A DNA stretch of 9,249 bases from ZC4RG29 sp032907565 (GTDB lineage: Bacteria; Bacteroidota; Bacteroidia; Cytophagales; Cyclobacteriaceae). The notes under the pieces were generated by a model. That model saw nothing but the letters and a program-made list of their open reading frames with translations, was not told the DNA's origin and did no database searches. A program made the translations under genes and the position numbers. The stretch lies in contig JAJJPK010000218.1 of NCBI GenBank assembly GCA_032907565.1, positions 1 through 9,249 on the forward strand. The letters are read 5' to 3'. This document shows positions 1-7,704 of the stretch, one piece after another (position 1 is the first letter of the stretch; each line of letters begins with the position of its first letter).

Positions 1-1498
1 ACTGAAGTACTACGAGCCCCTTACGCAGATAGCCACCCGACTTATTCCACTGTACAGAACCCTTGATTGAAGTTACGGGCCTCAGCCCCGAAAGCATCAA
101 CGACGGCCACAAACTTGAAATGATACCCGCCAGGAAGCAAAGGCCCATTATGAAGGCCACGGTTTGTCCGTTACCGAGAAAGTCGTTCGTGATTCCAAAT
201 CCAAAATAGTCGTTGACCACGGGCAGCATCTGATAGGTTAGCAGCAGACCCAGGGTCACCGCCAGTGAACAAACGATCAGGCTCTCGGTCATGAACTGAA
301 GGACCAGCTGTCCCCTATGACTGCCCATCACCTTTCTCACTCCGATCTCGCGAAGGCGACCCAGCAATTGCGAAATGGTCAGGTTCACAAAATTAACGCA
401 GGAGATCAACAGGATAGCCCCCGCAATGATGGCAAGGATACTTACTACCCGCTGACTGCTCGTGTTCCTGAAATGCAGGCCTTCAAGTGGAAGAAGGAAA
501 ATCTTATTGTTCTTCCTTTCGGGAAGAAAATGACGACCGGGAAAATCAGCCAGCTTTTGCTCCATCTCCGCCCGGGTAATGTTGGGTGAAAGCTGCACGT
601 ATGCAGTCATCAGCATATTGTACCAATTTCCCGCCTGGTCCGGCTTTAGCCAATCCGGTCCGCTCTGCCATGGTATAAGGACCTCAAATTGCAGGCTGGA
701 ATTGCGCGGCGGATCTTCAATGACAGCTGCTACGGTAAGATGCCGGTCTTCATTCACGAGTGATACCGTCTGGCCCAAAGGATCCCCGTCGCCGAAAAGT
801 TTTTCTGCCATGGACTGGGTGAGTGCCAATTTTCCCGGCGTAGAAACCGCCGCGTGCAGGTCGCCACTGATCGTCTTGAAATCGAACATGTCCGCGAATC
901 CGCTGTCGACAACATGGTAACCGCTTCTCAGGTAGGAATCGCCCGCCTGAAGAATGTCTTCGCCGTCAAAAAAACGGGTGCTATGAAGAATGTCCGGATA
1001 TTCTTCATCCATGACCGGAGCTTGCGGCGTGACAATCAAGTCGCTGATATCTTCTTCACCAGCGTCGGGCCAGGATTCGGCGACGCGGTATATGTGAGCA
1101 GAATTCTCGTGGAATTTGTCGAACGACCGCTCATAGTTTACGATCAGGAATAGCAACAACGAGGCGGCAAACCCGGTGCAAAGTCCCACAATATTGATCG
1201 CGGAGTAACTCTTATATTTCACAAAGTTTCTCCAGCCCGTGCGCAGGTAGTTCGTGATCATGGCGACAAGATTAGAGGGGTATGTTCCGTATAGTCTTTT
1301 AGCAATAGCCGGCCGGGCAAGCATGATGACATCCCAGACAAAGAGGAAACTCGCCTTCCGTATGCCACACGTCTCGGCGTTCTCGAGGAAGACCTCAGTC
1401 ATGTCCCCTTCAATTTCCTCCACGTATTCGTCGCGGACGATGCTGCGCAACAGCCTCAGCAGCCATTGGGGTGGGTGGACATCTTCCGGCGTGTTCAT
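1..1498 (-). CDS. ABC transporter permease, MacB/FtsX type with N-terminal permease prefix domain (partial)
   Basis: This inner-membrane permease runs off the left edge; 499 codons are visible. I read the frame across the window and it stays open. Residues 1-70 form a soluble helical prefix that starts MNTPEDVHPPQWLLRLL, like the prefix seen on permeases encoded beside PadR regulators. TM1 is at about 96-120. The next ~230 residues form a MacB-like periplasmic domain. TM2 (about 352-372) is followed by the FtsX-family signature REIGVRKVMG (about 381-391) and two more TM segments. The visible end, YLRKGLVVLQ, is where the second MacB-FtsX half normally begins, so the full protein is probably 800-900 aa. 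No ATPase is visible in the window. The ATG lies 2 bp after the padR stop, so the two are co-transcribed. Substrate unknown; members of this family are often linked to export or envelope stress. Confidence 0.9.
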   Translation of the reverse strand, partial: MNTPEDVHPPQWLLRLLRSIVRDEYVEEIEGDMTEVFLENAETCGIRKASFLFVWDVIMLARPAIAKRLYGTYPSNLVAMITNYLRTGWRNFVKYKSYSAINIVGLCTGFAASLLLFLIVNYERSFDKFHENSAHIYRVAESWPDAGEEDISDLIVTPQAPVMDEEYPDILHSTRFFDGEDILQAGDSYLRSGYHVVDSGFADMFDFKTISGDLHAAVSTPGKLALTQSMAEKLFGDGDPLGQTVSLVNEDRHLTVAAVIEDPPRNSSLQFEVLIPWQSGPDWLKPDQAGNWYNMLMTAYVQLSPNITRAEMEQKLADFPGRHFLPERKNNKIFLLPLEGLHFRNTSSQRVVSILAIIAGAILLISCVNFVNLTISQLLGRLREIGVRKVMGSHRGQLVLQFMTESLIVCSLAVTLGLLLTYQMLPVVNDYFGFGITNDFLGNGQTVAFIMGLCFLAGIISSLWPSLMLSGLRPVTSIKGSVQWNKSGGYLRKGLVVLQ

Positions 1499-1500
1499 GA

Positions 1501-1833
1501 CTATTGCATGTCGTACGTTAGTTGAGGGATCGATTCCCAGAGCCCTGAACGTATTTCTTTTAGTTCAGCAAGCACCTTCTGTGCATACCGTGTGATCGTG
1601 TAAATGCGTTTGCGTTTCCCTCCCCTTTTTCGTGTTGCCTCGCCTAGTTCCGATTTGAGAAACCCCTTGTCTTCCAGCCTCTTGAGTGCCGACTGCACCG
1701 ATCCGACACTGAGTCGCTGCCGCATGCGCCGTTCAAGCTCGCGTTTGATCTCAACACCGTAGGCCTCCTCCTGCAATACAGCGACTGTAAGCAATACGAA
1801 CTCTTCAAACTCCCCAAGCTTTGTTTTCTTCAT
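1501..1833 (-). CDS. PadR-family winged-helix transcriptional regulator
   Basis: This 110-aa protein is a DNA-binding repressor of the short PadR class. Seen in the sequence: the N-terminal run GEFEEFVLLTVAVLQEEAYG (helix 1 into helix 2), a recognition region SVGSVQSALKRLEDKGFL (about residues 42-59), a basic wing RKRGGKRKRIYTIT (about 67-80), and a C-terminal dimerisation helix ending RSGLWESIP. Length and the GGKRKR wing match PadR proteins that sit directly upstream of prefix-domain permeases. Its stop codon is 2 bp before the permease ATG, so it probably controls its own operon; the effector is unknown. The start is the ATG at 1833. No Shine-Dalgarno is seen, as is usual in Bacteroidota. 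The promoter immediately upstream supports this start. Confidence 0.93.
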   Translation of the reverse strand: MKKTKLGEFEEFVLLTVAVLQEEAYGVEIKRELERRMRQRLSVGSVQSALKRLEDKGFLKSELGEATRKRGGKRKRIYTITRYAQKVLAELKEIRSGLWESIPQLTYDMQ

Positions 1834-1848
1834 TTGATATTATTCGTA

Positions 1849-1856
1849 ACTGCAGT
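1849..1856. promoter_or_regulatory. Candidate PadR operator (ACTGCAGT palindrome)
   Basis: ACTGCAGT is a perfect 8-bp palindrome abutting the -7 box, over the expected transcription start. Flanking arms are only weakly symmetric. A dimeric PadR protein bound here would block its own promoter. This is an inference from position; an 8-bp palindrome can occur by chance. Confidence 0.35.
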
Positions 1857-1885
1857 AAATATAGACGGGCGGTTTGGAATGTCAA
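1856..1885 (-). promoter_or_regulatory. Promoter of the padR-permease operon
   Basis: On the minus strand, TTGACA (1885-1880) is followed 16 nt later by TATATTTA (1863-1856). Counting from TTG, the spacer is 19 nt, which fits the Bacteroidota housekeeping sigma layout of a -33 TTG and a -7 TAnnTTTG with one mismatch in the last base. Transcription would start near 1845-1850, just before the padR ATG at 1833, giving a very short leader. The match to both boxes and their spacing is seen directly; activity is inferred. Confidence 0.7.
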
Positions 1886-1909
1886 TAGTCTGGCCCTAAA
1901 AAATCTCCC

Positions 1910-1924
1910 CGGGACTCAATCCCG
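1910..1924. repeat. Small inverted repeat, possible minus-strand terminator
   Basis: CGGGA and TCCCG flank a 5-nt loop (CTCAA). Read on the minus strand, the stem is followed 5 nt later by six T residues (1903-1898), which resembles a weak intrinsic terminator. It lies between the padR and receptor promoters regions, so it could shield padR from antisense transcription, but a 5-bp stem is short. Confidence 0.3.
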
Positions 1925-1938
1925 TCGTCCCGCAGGTA

Positions 1939-1952
1939 TAAGTTTAGACTTA
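1939..1952. promoter_or_regulatory. Inverted repeat and possible -7 box upstream of the receptor gene
   Basis: TAAGT and ACTTA flank a 4-nt spacer. On the plus strand TAAGTTTA (1939-1946) resembles the Bacteroidota -7 box TAnnTTTG and would give a leader of about 45 nt before the GTG at 1995. No good TTG is present 19-21 nt upstream, so the element could instead be an operator. The remainder of the 1834-1994 intergenic stretch shows nothing else clear. Confidence 0.22.
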
Positions 1953-1994
1953 CAGGTTCATCAAAATTCGTAAATAGCTTCCAAAACGCATTCT

Positions 1995-4406
1995 GTGACC
2001 TGGAGAAAGCAGCTACTCACGACAATCATATTATCAGCGTGTATCTTGTTTTGCACCGATGCCCTTGGCCAACATACCGTGACCGGGAAAGTGACCGATG
2101 CTGAAACCCGCGAACCGCTGCCCTATGCCACCATTAGCCTTCACAGCCCTGCCGACAGTGCACTCGTCACGGGCGGCATCACCAACGAAACGGGCACCTT
2201 TTCCTTCGAAGCCCCCGCGGGCACCTATTACGCCGTAGTAAACTTCGTAGGCTATCCTTCCCGGACTCTTGGTGCAGTAGTGCTTCAATCCGGAAGGCCT
2301 GTTGTCGATCTCGGCGAAATCCAACTCCAGGCAGAATCCACGAGCCTCGAAGAGGTAGTAGTCCAGGGACAGAAAGACTTTATCGAAATGACCCTCGACC
2401 GAAAGATCTTTAACGTAAGCCAGGACCCCATCAATGCCGGACGCACCGCGGCCGATATTCTTGGCAACCTCCCCTCGGTCTCCATCGACGGTCAGGGCAA
2501 CATCAACCTGCGGGGAAGCAGCAACGTTCAGATCCTCATCGACGGAAAGCCGTCTGGCCTGCTGAGTTTCAATGGTGCGGAAGGGCTGCGACAGTTGCAG
2601 GGCGCCATGATCGACCGGGTGGAGATCATCACCAACCCGTCGGCGCGGTATCAGGCAGAAGGTATGGCCGGGATCATCAACATCGTGCTGAAAAAAGAAC
2701 AGCGACGCGGCATAAACGGCTCGTTCGACTTCACGGCGGGGCAGCCACACAATTACGGAGCAGCCATCAACCTGAACTACCGGCGCGAAAACCTCAACTT
2801 TTTCATCAATTACGGTATCCTCTACTTCGAAATCGAAAATCCCCACAGCAGCCGTTACCAGGAATTTTATCGCAACGACACAACTTTCATTACCCAGCAA
2901 AACAACATTTCAAGACAGACGTCCTTTTCCAACAACATCCAGGTTGGAGCCGACTACTTTTTCAGCGAAACGAGTATCCTAACCACTTCATTTACAAACC
3001 GCCACCGTAAGGGCACGCGAAACACAGACATCGAGTATGCCGACTATCTGTTCAACACCGACAACCCTACCGGCATTATCCGTCGCTACCAGGACGAGGA
3101 AGAGACAGAGCCCAACATGGAGTATGCTTTGAGTTACAAGAAGAACTTCGGCAAGGAGGACCACGAACTGTCGGCCCTACTGAGCTATCTCAACAACTGG
3201 GAAGACTCTGACCAACTTTACACCGAACGGACGTTCCTTGCCGGCGGAACGCCTTCCGGAGATCCTGACCGTCTCCAGCATTCCGACAACTACGAAACCG
3301 AAAAGCAACTGCTCCTCCAGGCTGACTATACTTATCCCTTCAGCGAAAATGGAAAGTTCGAAGCCGGTATCCGCAATACACTCCGAGACATCACGAACGA
3401 TTTCATCGTCACCGAGCTGAATGGTGAGGTATGGATCCCCCTCGAAGGTCTGGACAACGACTTTTACTATGATGAGAACATCTACGCCGCCTATGCGATC
3501 GTGTCCAACAAGTTCGGAAAGGCTTCCTATCAACTCGGGTTGCGCGGCGAATACACCGACCTGACTACCGAGCTACTCCAAACCGGCGAGGTAAATCATC
3601 GCGAATATTTCAATCTTTTTCCTTCAGCACACTTTACATACGACCTCGGCAGAAAAAACACGATCCAGGTGAGCTACAGCCGGCGGCTGCACCGACCGAC
3701 ATACAACGATCTCACGCCGTTCTTTACGTTTCTCGACAACCGGAACTTCGTAAGTGGAAATCCCGATCTCAACCCCGAGTACACGCACGCTTTTGAGGTC
3801 GGTCACATCAAGCACTTTGGCGCGGGTTCGATTAGCTCGGCACTGTATTACCGGCATACCAACGACAAGATCGAACGCATCCGATACGTAAATGAGGAAG
3901 GTTTTGCCACAACGAAACCGTACAATCTTCTTGAAGAGGACGCGTTCGGCGCCGAGTTTATTTCCTCATTTCAGCCAGTGCAATGGTGGAAGACGGATCT
4001 GAACCTGAATTTTTATCGAGCGATGGTTGATGGCCGCAACCTGGACGAAAGCTTTGAGAGCGACACCTACACATGGTTTGGCCGCCTCACAACGCGGTTT
4101 ACCTTGTGGGGCAATACCGACCTTCAGCTAAGGGGGAATTACGACGCGCCGCAACAACGCCCGCAGGGCGAACGGCTCGGCACGGCCTATCTCGACCTTT
4201 CGATCACGCGCGACATCCTCAAACAAAAAGGAACACTGACACTCAATGTGGTCGACGTCTTCCGCAGCAACCGGTTTCGCATGATCACCGAAGGCGCGAC
4301 ATTCTATACGCGCGACAATTTCCTCCGCAGTCCCCGGCAAGTAATCCTTACCTTTAATTACCGTCTAAACCAGGCAAAGAAACCCAAGCCGGATACGCAG
4401 GAGTGA
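1995..4406 (+). CDS. TonB-dependent receptor-like outer-membrane beta-barrel protein
   Basis: This 803-aa protein probably moves an unknown ligand across the outer membrane with energy from TonB. The start is a GTG; the frame is closed by TAA at 1971 and no ATG lies between. Residues 1-25 are a signal peptide ending near DALGQ. Residues 27-112 form a carboxypeptidase-regulatory-like beta-sandwich (TGKVTDAETREPLPYATISL). A possible TonB-box region is STSLEEVVVQGQ (116-126). The plug spans about 130-236, with LPSVSIDGQGNINLRG and the typical VEIITNPSARYQAEGMAGII. From about 240 the barrel is rich in aromatic alternating strands (for example SYSRRLHRPTYNDLTPFF), ending VILTFNYRL plus a short polar tail. 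This matches the single-gene barrel family rather than SusC: no SusD partner is nearby. It is divergent from padR and convergent with the LRR operon. Substrate cannot be named. Confidence 0.93.
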   Translation: MTWRKQLLTTIILSACILFCTDALGQHTVTGKVTDAETREPLPYATISLHSPADSALVTGGITNETGTFSFEAPAGTYYAVVNFVGYPSRTLGAVVLQSGRPVVDLGEIQLQAESTSLEEVVVQGQKDFIEMTLDRKIFNVSQDPINAGRTAADILGNLPSVSIDGQGNINLRGSSNVQILIDGKPSGLLSFNGAEGLRQLQGAMIDRVEIITNPSARYQAEGMAGIINIVLKKEQRRGINGSFDFTAGQPHNYGAAINLNYRRENLNFFINYGILYFEIENPHSSRYQEFYRNDTTFITQQNNISRQTSFSNNIQVGADYFFSETSILTTSFTNRHRKGTRNTDIEYADYLFNTDNPTGIIRRYQDEEETEPNMEYALSYKKNFGKEDHELSALLSYLNNWEDSDQLYTERTFLAGGTPSGDPDRLQHSDNYETEKQLLLQADYTYPFSENGKFEAGIRNTLRDITNDFIVTELNGEVWIPLEGLDNDFYYDENIYAAYAIVSNKFGKASYQLGLRGEYTDLTTELLQTGEVNHREYFNLFPSAHFTYDLGRKNTIQVSYSRRLHRPTYNDLTPFFTFLDNRNFVSGNPDLNPEYTHAFEVGHIKHFGAGSISSALYYRHTNDKIERIRYVNEEGFATTKPYNLLEEDAFGAEFISSFQPVQWWKTDLNLNFYRAMVDGRNLDESFESDTYTWFGRLTTRFTLWGNTDLQLRGNYDAPQQRPQGERLGTAYLDLSITRDILKQKGTLTLNVVDVFRSNRFRMITEGATFYTRDNFLRSPRQVILTFNYRLNQAKKPKPDTQE

Positions 4407-4408
4407 AA

Positions 4409-6835
4409 TCAGTAGTGAACAATATTGCATTCGGGATTCCTCTTCGCGAAATCGCGCACCCGTTTTTCTGAGATGCCGGTGTTGTAGCATTTCAGGGATT
4501 TCAATTTTAGCTTCATTACTGCATCAAGGCGCCGAACCCTCGTGTTGGAACAATCGAGTTCATCGAGCGTTTCCAAGTCTTCAAGAGGGTCGAGCCGTAT
4601 TATCTGGGTGCCCGCGCAATTCAGCTTCCTGAGATTGAGCAGCTCCGACAACGGCGAAAGGTCGTCAACGGGTGTGTTCGATATATCCACCTCTTCCAAG
4701 TCGGTTAATGCAGCCAGTGGTTCGATGTGGCGCACCGGACTGTTCGTCGCCCTGATCGTTCTCAGCGATGTGAGGCCGGCGATCGGTGAAAGGTCGCTGA
4801 CCATCGTACCCGTAATGTGCAACTCGCGAAGGCGCACAAACTGGGTGAGCGGTTGCAAATCGGCAACCGGCGCGTTAGACACGCGCATTACTTGCAGCTC
4901 CACCAGGCGGTGAAGATCCTCTGACAGCGCATCCTCGCGTACCGGCACATGCTCCGTGAGTACCGCTTTCCATTCGTCTGCCATTTCGTTCCACCATGTT
5001 ACCAGCGTTTCTGTTTTGAACACGACGAGACACTCCGGATTTCGGCGCAAAAATTCCTGCACCTGGCTCTCACTAACGCCAGTGCCGTCAATGTAAAGAC
5101 GTTCAAGATCCGCGGCGGCCATCACAGGTTCGATGTTCGGTATCCTGGTGCCGGAGGCATTGAACACCTGCAGCCGTCTGAAATTCCGGATGATGGAAAT
5201 ATCTTCTACGCGAGTCTCGCTGATATCGAGATACCGGAGGTTGCGATGACTCCGCAAGGGAGAAAGGTCGCTTACGGTTGTCTTTGCGGCAACGACCGCT
5301 TCAAGGTTTCTCATTCTATCGAGCGGCTCGAGCGACTGTATGGCGATGTTACCTCCGAAGTTTATGGAATCCAGGTTCGTAACCCTGGCCAGCTCCTCTT
5401 TGGAAGGATCCCGCCCCACACCGGCCGCGGTGCTCAGCACATTGCGCCATTCGGCAGTGAGGGATCCCCACCACGACTGAAGGTCTTCGGTGTCGAATAT
5501 CACGAGCACACCCGGGCGCGCCGTCATAAAGTCGTCAGCAATCGTGCCGGTGATGCCCGTATGATCGCAATACACCCGCTCAAGGTTCTTCAGGTTTTGC
5601 AGCGGTCGCAAGTTGGCAACAGCGGTATGGTTCAGCGATACAACTTTCAGGTTTTCAAGTTTGGCCAAAGCGCTTATGTCCTGGAAGTAGGTGCTGTCAA
5701 GGCTGAGGACTTCGAGTTGGTTCAGGCCAGAGAGTGGTGTTAAATCGCGGACGAGCGTCTGAGATGCGTCGACCTCCACAAGGGATGTCAGCGCCGCCAA
5801 CGGCTGGAGATCTGAAACAGGCGCCGCTTCCATGTGCAAGTATTTTAATGACGTACAGGCGGAAAGCGGGCTAATGTCGAGCACACCCGTCCTGCTAATG
5901 TCGAGTGTCTCCAGGCCCGGCATCTGCCCCACTACTGTGAGGTCGTTGACGGGTGTACCGGCAAGGACAAGACGCGTCAGCTTGTCGGAATATTTCAGCG
6001 GCGTAAGATCCGTTACGGTTGTTCCGGAAATGTCCAGTTCTACAAGTCCCGTAAGATTACGGATCGGCGTTAGATCCGTGATATCAGTTCCTGACAGGTC
6101 GAGGGTTTTGAGGGCGGACAGTTCAGCGAGTGGCTCTATGGTGCGGATATACCGGTTGTCGCTAAGATCGAGAGCATCGATTGACGTCATGTTCTTGATG
6201 TCATCGATCGTTATGCTATCGGCAGTAATGCCCAACCGTCTCTTGAATATCGACTGCCATTCGTATGACAATTGGCTCCACCATCCTTGCAACGCCTTCG
6301 ACTCGTCGAACACGTTGGTATAGATGCTGACGATTTTGAGGTCCTGGTCGTCCGGGTTGTAATTGATTTCGATATAACGAGGAATGGTCTTGTTTACCTG
6401 CTTCCCTCCCACCGTAGTACCGCGAAGGTTACGTGCGGTTGTGACCTTATAGAACAGCTCACCGTTGGCGTTTACCTCACCTTTGATATTCCGGATGTTG
6501 AAATCGAAGGTAGCGTCTTCAAAGAAGAAGTCTACATCCTTAAGATAGGCTTGAACGTCCTTGTTGGTGATTACGCTCCGAGCCTCATCGAGGTCGTCTT
6601 CCACCTGTACCTTGTCGTCGCGGAAGATCTTGGTGTAGCTTTCCCTGATGAGCACGTCTTTGTCGCGTGCGGACGTCTCCTTGCTGCCGATCGTATTCAG
6701 CACATATTGCAGGAACGCCACGATGTCGCGAACCTTCTGCTCGTGTTCGGCCGGATCGGGCCGTTGTGCCATCGCACTTTGGAAGGATGCGACGACCAGA
6801 AGTAAGACTGTAATCCAGCGCCCTACAGGTTTCAT
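4409..6835 (-). CDS. Secreted leucine-rich-repeat protein with three WWx5EW modules
   Basis: Not recognised as a named protein. With the start at 6835 it has 808 aa and a clean signal peptide (MKPVGRWITVLL to SAMAQ). An in-frame ATG at 6871 would add 12 residues (positions below use that numbering); it overlaps the previous stop as ATGA. I prefer 6835 because a purine-rich tract precedes it at good spacing. Residues 36-190 form an alpha+beta domain similar to the 192-aa neighbour. Three modules follow. Each opens with W-W-x5-E-W (WW at 197, 467, 626), continues with 22-residue SDS22/internalin-like LRRs (about 10, 5 and 7 copies; type LDLSGTDITDLTPI) and ends in a cap such as RNPECLVVF (610-618). 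The third module ends the protein. LRRs usually bind proteins, so a periplasmic or surface scaffold is likely. It is the last gene of its operon, 2 bp from the convergent receptor stop. Confidence 0.88.
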   Translation of the reverse strand: MKPVGRWITVLLLVVASFQSAMAQRPDPAEHEQKVRDIVAFLQYVLNTIGSKETSARDKDVLIRESYTKIFRDDKVQVEDDLDEARSVITNKDVQAYLKDVDFFFEDATFDFNIRNIKGEVNANGELFYKVTTARNLRGTTVGGKQVNKTIPRYIEINYNPDDQDLKIVSIYTNVFDESKALQGWWSQLSYEWQSIFKRRLGITADSITIDDIKNMTSIDALDLSDNRYIRTIEPLAELSALKTLDLSGTDITDLTPIRNLTGLVELDISGTTVTDLTPLKYSDKLTRLVLAGTPVNDLTVVGQMPGLETLDISRTGVLDISPLSACTSLKYLHMEAAPVSDLQPLAALTSLVEVDASQTLVRDLTPLSGLNQLEVLSLDSTYFQDISALAKLENLKVVSLNHTAVANLRPLQNLKNLERVYCDHTGITGTIADDFMTARPGVLVIFDTEDLQSWWGSLTAEWRNVLSTAAGVGRDPSKEELARVTNLDSINFGGNIAIQSLEPLDRMRNLEAVVAAKTTVSDLSPLRSHRNLRYLDISETRVEDISIIRNFRRLQVFNASGTRIPNIEPVMAAADLERLYIDGTGVSESQVQEFLRRNPECLVVFKTETLVTWWNEMADEWKAVLTEHVPVREDALSEDLHRLVELQVMRVSNAPVADLQPLTQFVRLRELHITGTMVSDLSPIAGLTSLRTIRATNSPVRHIEPLAALTDLEEVDISNTPVDDLSPLSELLNLRKLNCAGTQIIRLDPLEDLETLDELDCSNTRVRRLDAVMKLKLKSLKCYNTGISEKRVRDFAKRNPECNIVHY

Positions 6836-6839
6836 GTGA

Positions 6840-6856
6840 TTTTCCTTTTCCCCTTC
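6840..6856 (-). promoter_or_regulatory. Purine-rich ribosome binding site of the LRR gene
   Basis: On the minus strand GAAGGGGAAAAGGAAAA precedes the ATG at 6835, with the AAGG core 8 nt upstream of the start. It is the strongest Shine-Dalgarno-like site in the window and favours the start at 6835 over the overlapping ATG at 6871. Confidence 0.5.
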
Positions 6857-6867
6857 AGGCGTCACCA

Positions 6868-7704
6868 TCATTTTGCCGCCAGTTCGTAGTACAGGTACCG
6901 CCTTAATGTCGTCTTTTCGCTTTCGTTGTTAACCTTGACAAGGTTCGATATAAGCCATCCGGTATTGTAACCGGGCCGGTTGAACTGGGAAAGTTCAAAG
7001 TACCAGCCGTCGATCTGGAAGAAATGGAACTTCACCTCCGTTATGCTCTGAAATTTCAGGCTGCCCTTTCGTATTTCATAGAGCAAGAGGGTAAGGTGAT
7101 CCGGACGGAACCGCTTGGTCGTGTACTGGCTCACGCTATCAGGGTTCAGGAACGCCTTTCGGAGGTTCATGAAGTCGAGCTCATGGCTGAGCGGATGCAG
7201 GAACCGGCCGACGCGTGTGGTATCTCGTCCGAAGTAGGGCTCGAACATATCCGCATGCACACGGGTGATAACCCACTTATGGCCGAGATGGTCTTTCTCC
7301 AGCTCCATGAACAGGATGACTGACTCCTTTTTGCCATTGTATGTGAAGGTCGTATGAACTTCGGAAAACCAGTTGCCGCCGTGGAAGTCCAGGATTACCG
7401 GCTCATCCTTGTCCAGCACGTCCTTGGCAAACTCGACCTTAAGATCGTTGCTGATCCCTGTATTGGAAGCATCGAAAAGAATTCCGAGGTATTTGCGCCG
7501 CAGTTTAGGGCTACGGTACAGGCGGTCGCGCGGATAATACCGCTCGCCCTTCTCGTCCTCTTCTCCGTTGAATCGTCGGAAGAACTGATTTACCTGTTTC
7601 GTCTGGGCATACAGTCTGCTCTCGTCTTCCTTGGCGAGTTGTGCGTGCACACCGCAGACCGGTGCCACAGCTAAAAGCAAGAAAATCAGTCCTACCCTTT
7701 TCAT
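6868..7704 (-). CDS. Secreted hypothetical protein, probable tandem NTF2-like domains
   Basis: Not recognised by name. The 278-aa product has a signal peptide (MKRVGLIFLLLAVAPVCG, cleavage near HAQ at 20-22) and no other membrane segment, so it should be periplasmic or exported. Residues 28-155 and 165-265 look like two copies of one alpha+beta fold. Each has a helical start (VNQFFRRFNGEED; LRKAFLNPDS), then strands that align as SEVHTTFTYNGKKESVILF against TEVKFHFFQIDGWYFELSQF, each ending with a W-V/L-I strand (KWVITRVHA; GWLISNLVKV). The fold resembles NTF2-like or cystatin-like domains; this is judged by eye. Its ATG overlaps the previous stop as ATGA, and its stop overlaps the longer-start ATG of the LRR gene the same way, so translation is probably coupled. 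Enzyme motifs are absent; a binding or structural role is more likely. Confidence 0.82.
   Translation of the reverse strand: MKRVGLIFLLLAVAPVCGVHAQLAKEDESRLYAQTKQVNQFFRRFNGEEDEKGERYYPRDRLYRSPKLRRKYLGILFDASNTGISNDLKVEFAKDVLDKDEPVILDFHGGNWFSEVHTTFTYNGKKESVILFMELEKDHLGHKWVITRVHADMFEPYFGRDTTRVGRFLHPLSHELDFMNLRKAFLNPDSVSQYTTKRFRPDHLTLLLYEIRKGSLKFQSITEVKFHFFQIDGWYFELSQFNRPGYNTGWLISNLVKVNNESEKTTLRRYLYYELAAK

Noticed and set aside
317..1595. Several plus-strand open frames of 90-113 codons
   Set aside because: They are shadows of the continuous minus-strand permease, whose frame I read from 1498 to the window edge without a stop.
1..1833. Frameshift or pseudogene in the permease
   Set aside because: Spot checks of the frame at several points gave continuous family-like sequence; the missing C-terminal half is due to the window edge.
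2034..2900. 288-codon minus-strand open frame inside the receptor gene
   Set aside because: It lies antisense to a clear plug and barrel coding sequence, its product has no recognisable family features, and such long shadows are common in GC-rich codon usage.
4949..5743. 264-codon plus-strand open frame inside the LRR gene
   Set aside because: It is antisense to the repetitive LRR coding region, whose biased codons keep the opposite frame open; the product has no signal or domain.
4542..6835. CRISPR-like or tandem DNA repeat array in the LRR gene
   Set aside because: The periodicity is about 66 bp at the protein level (22-residue LRRs) with diverged nucleotide sequence; it is coding repetition, not identical direct repeats with spacers.
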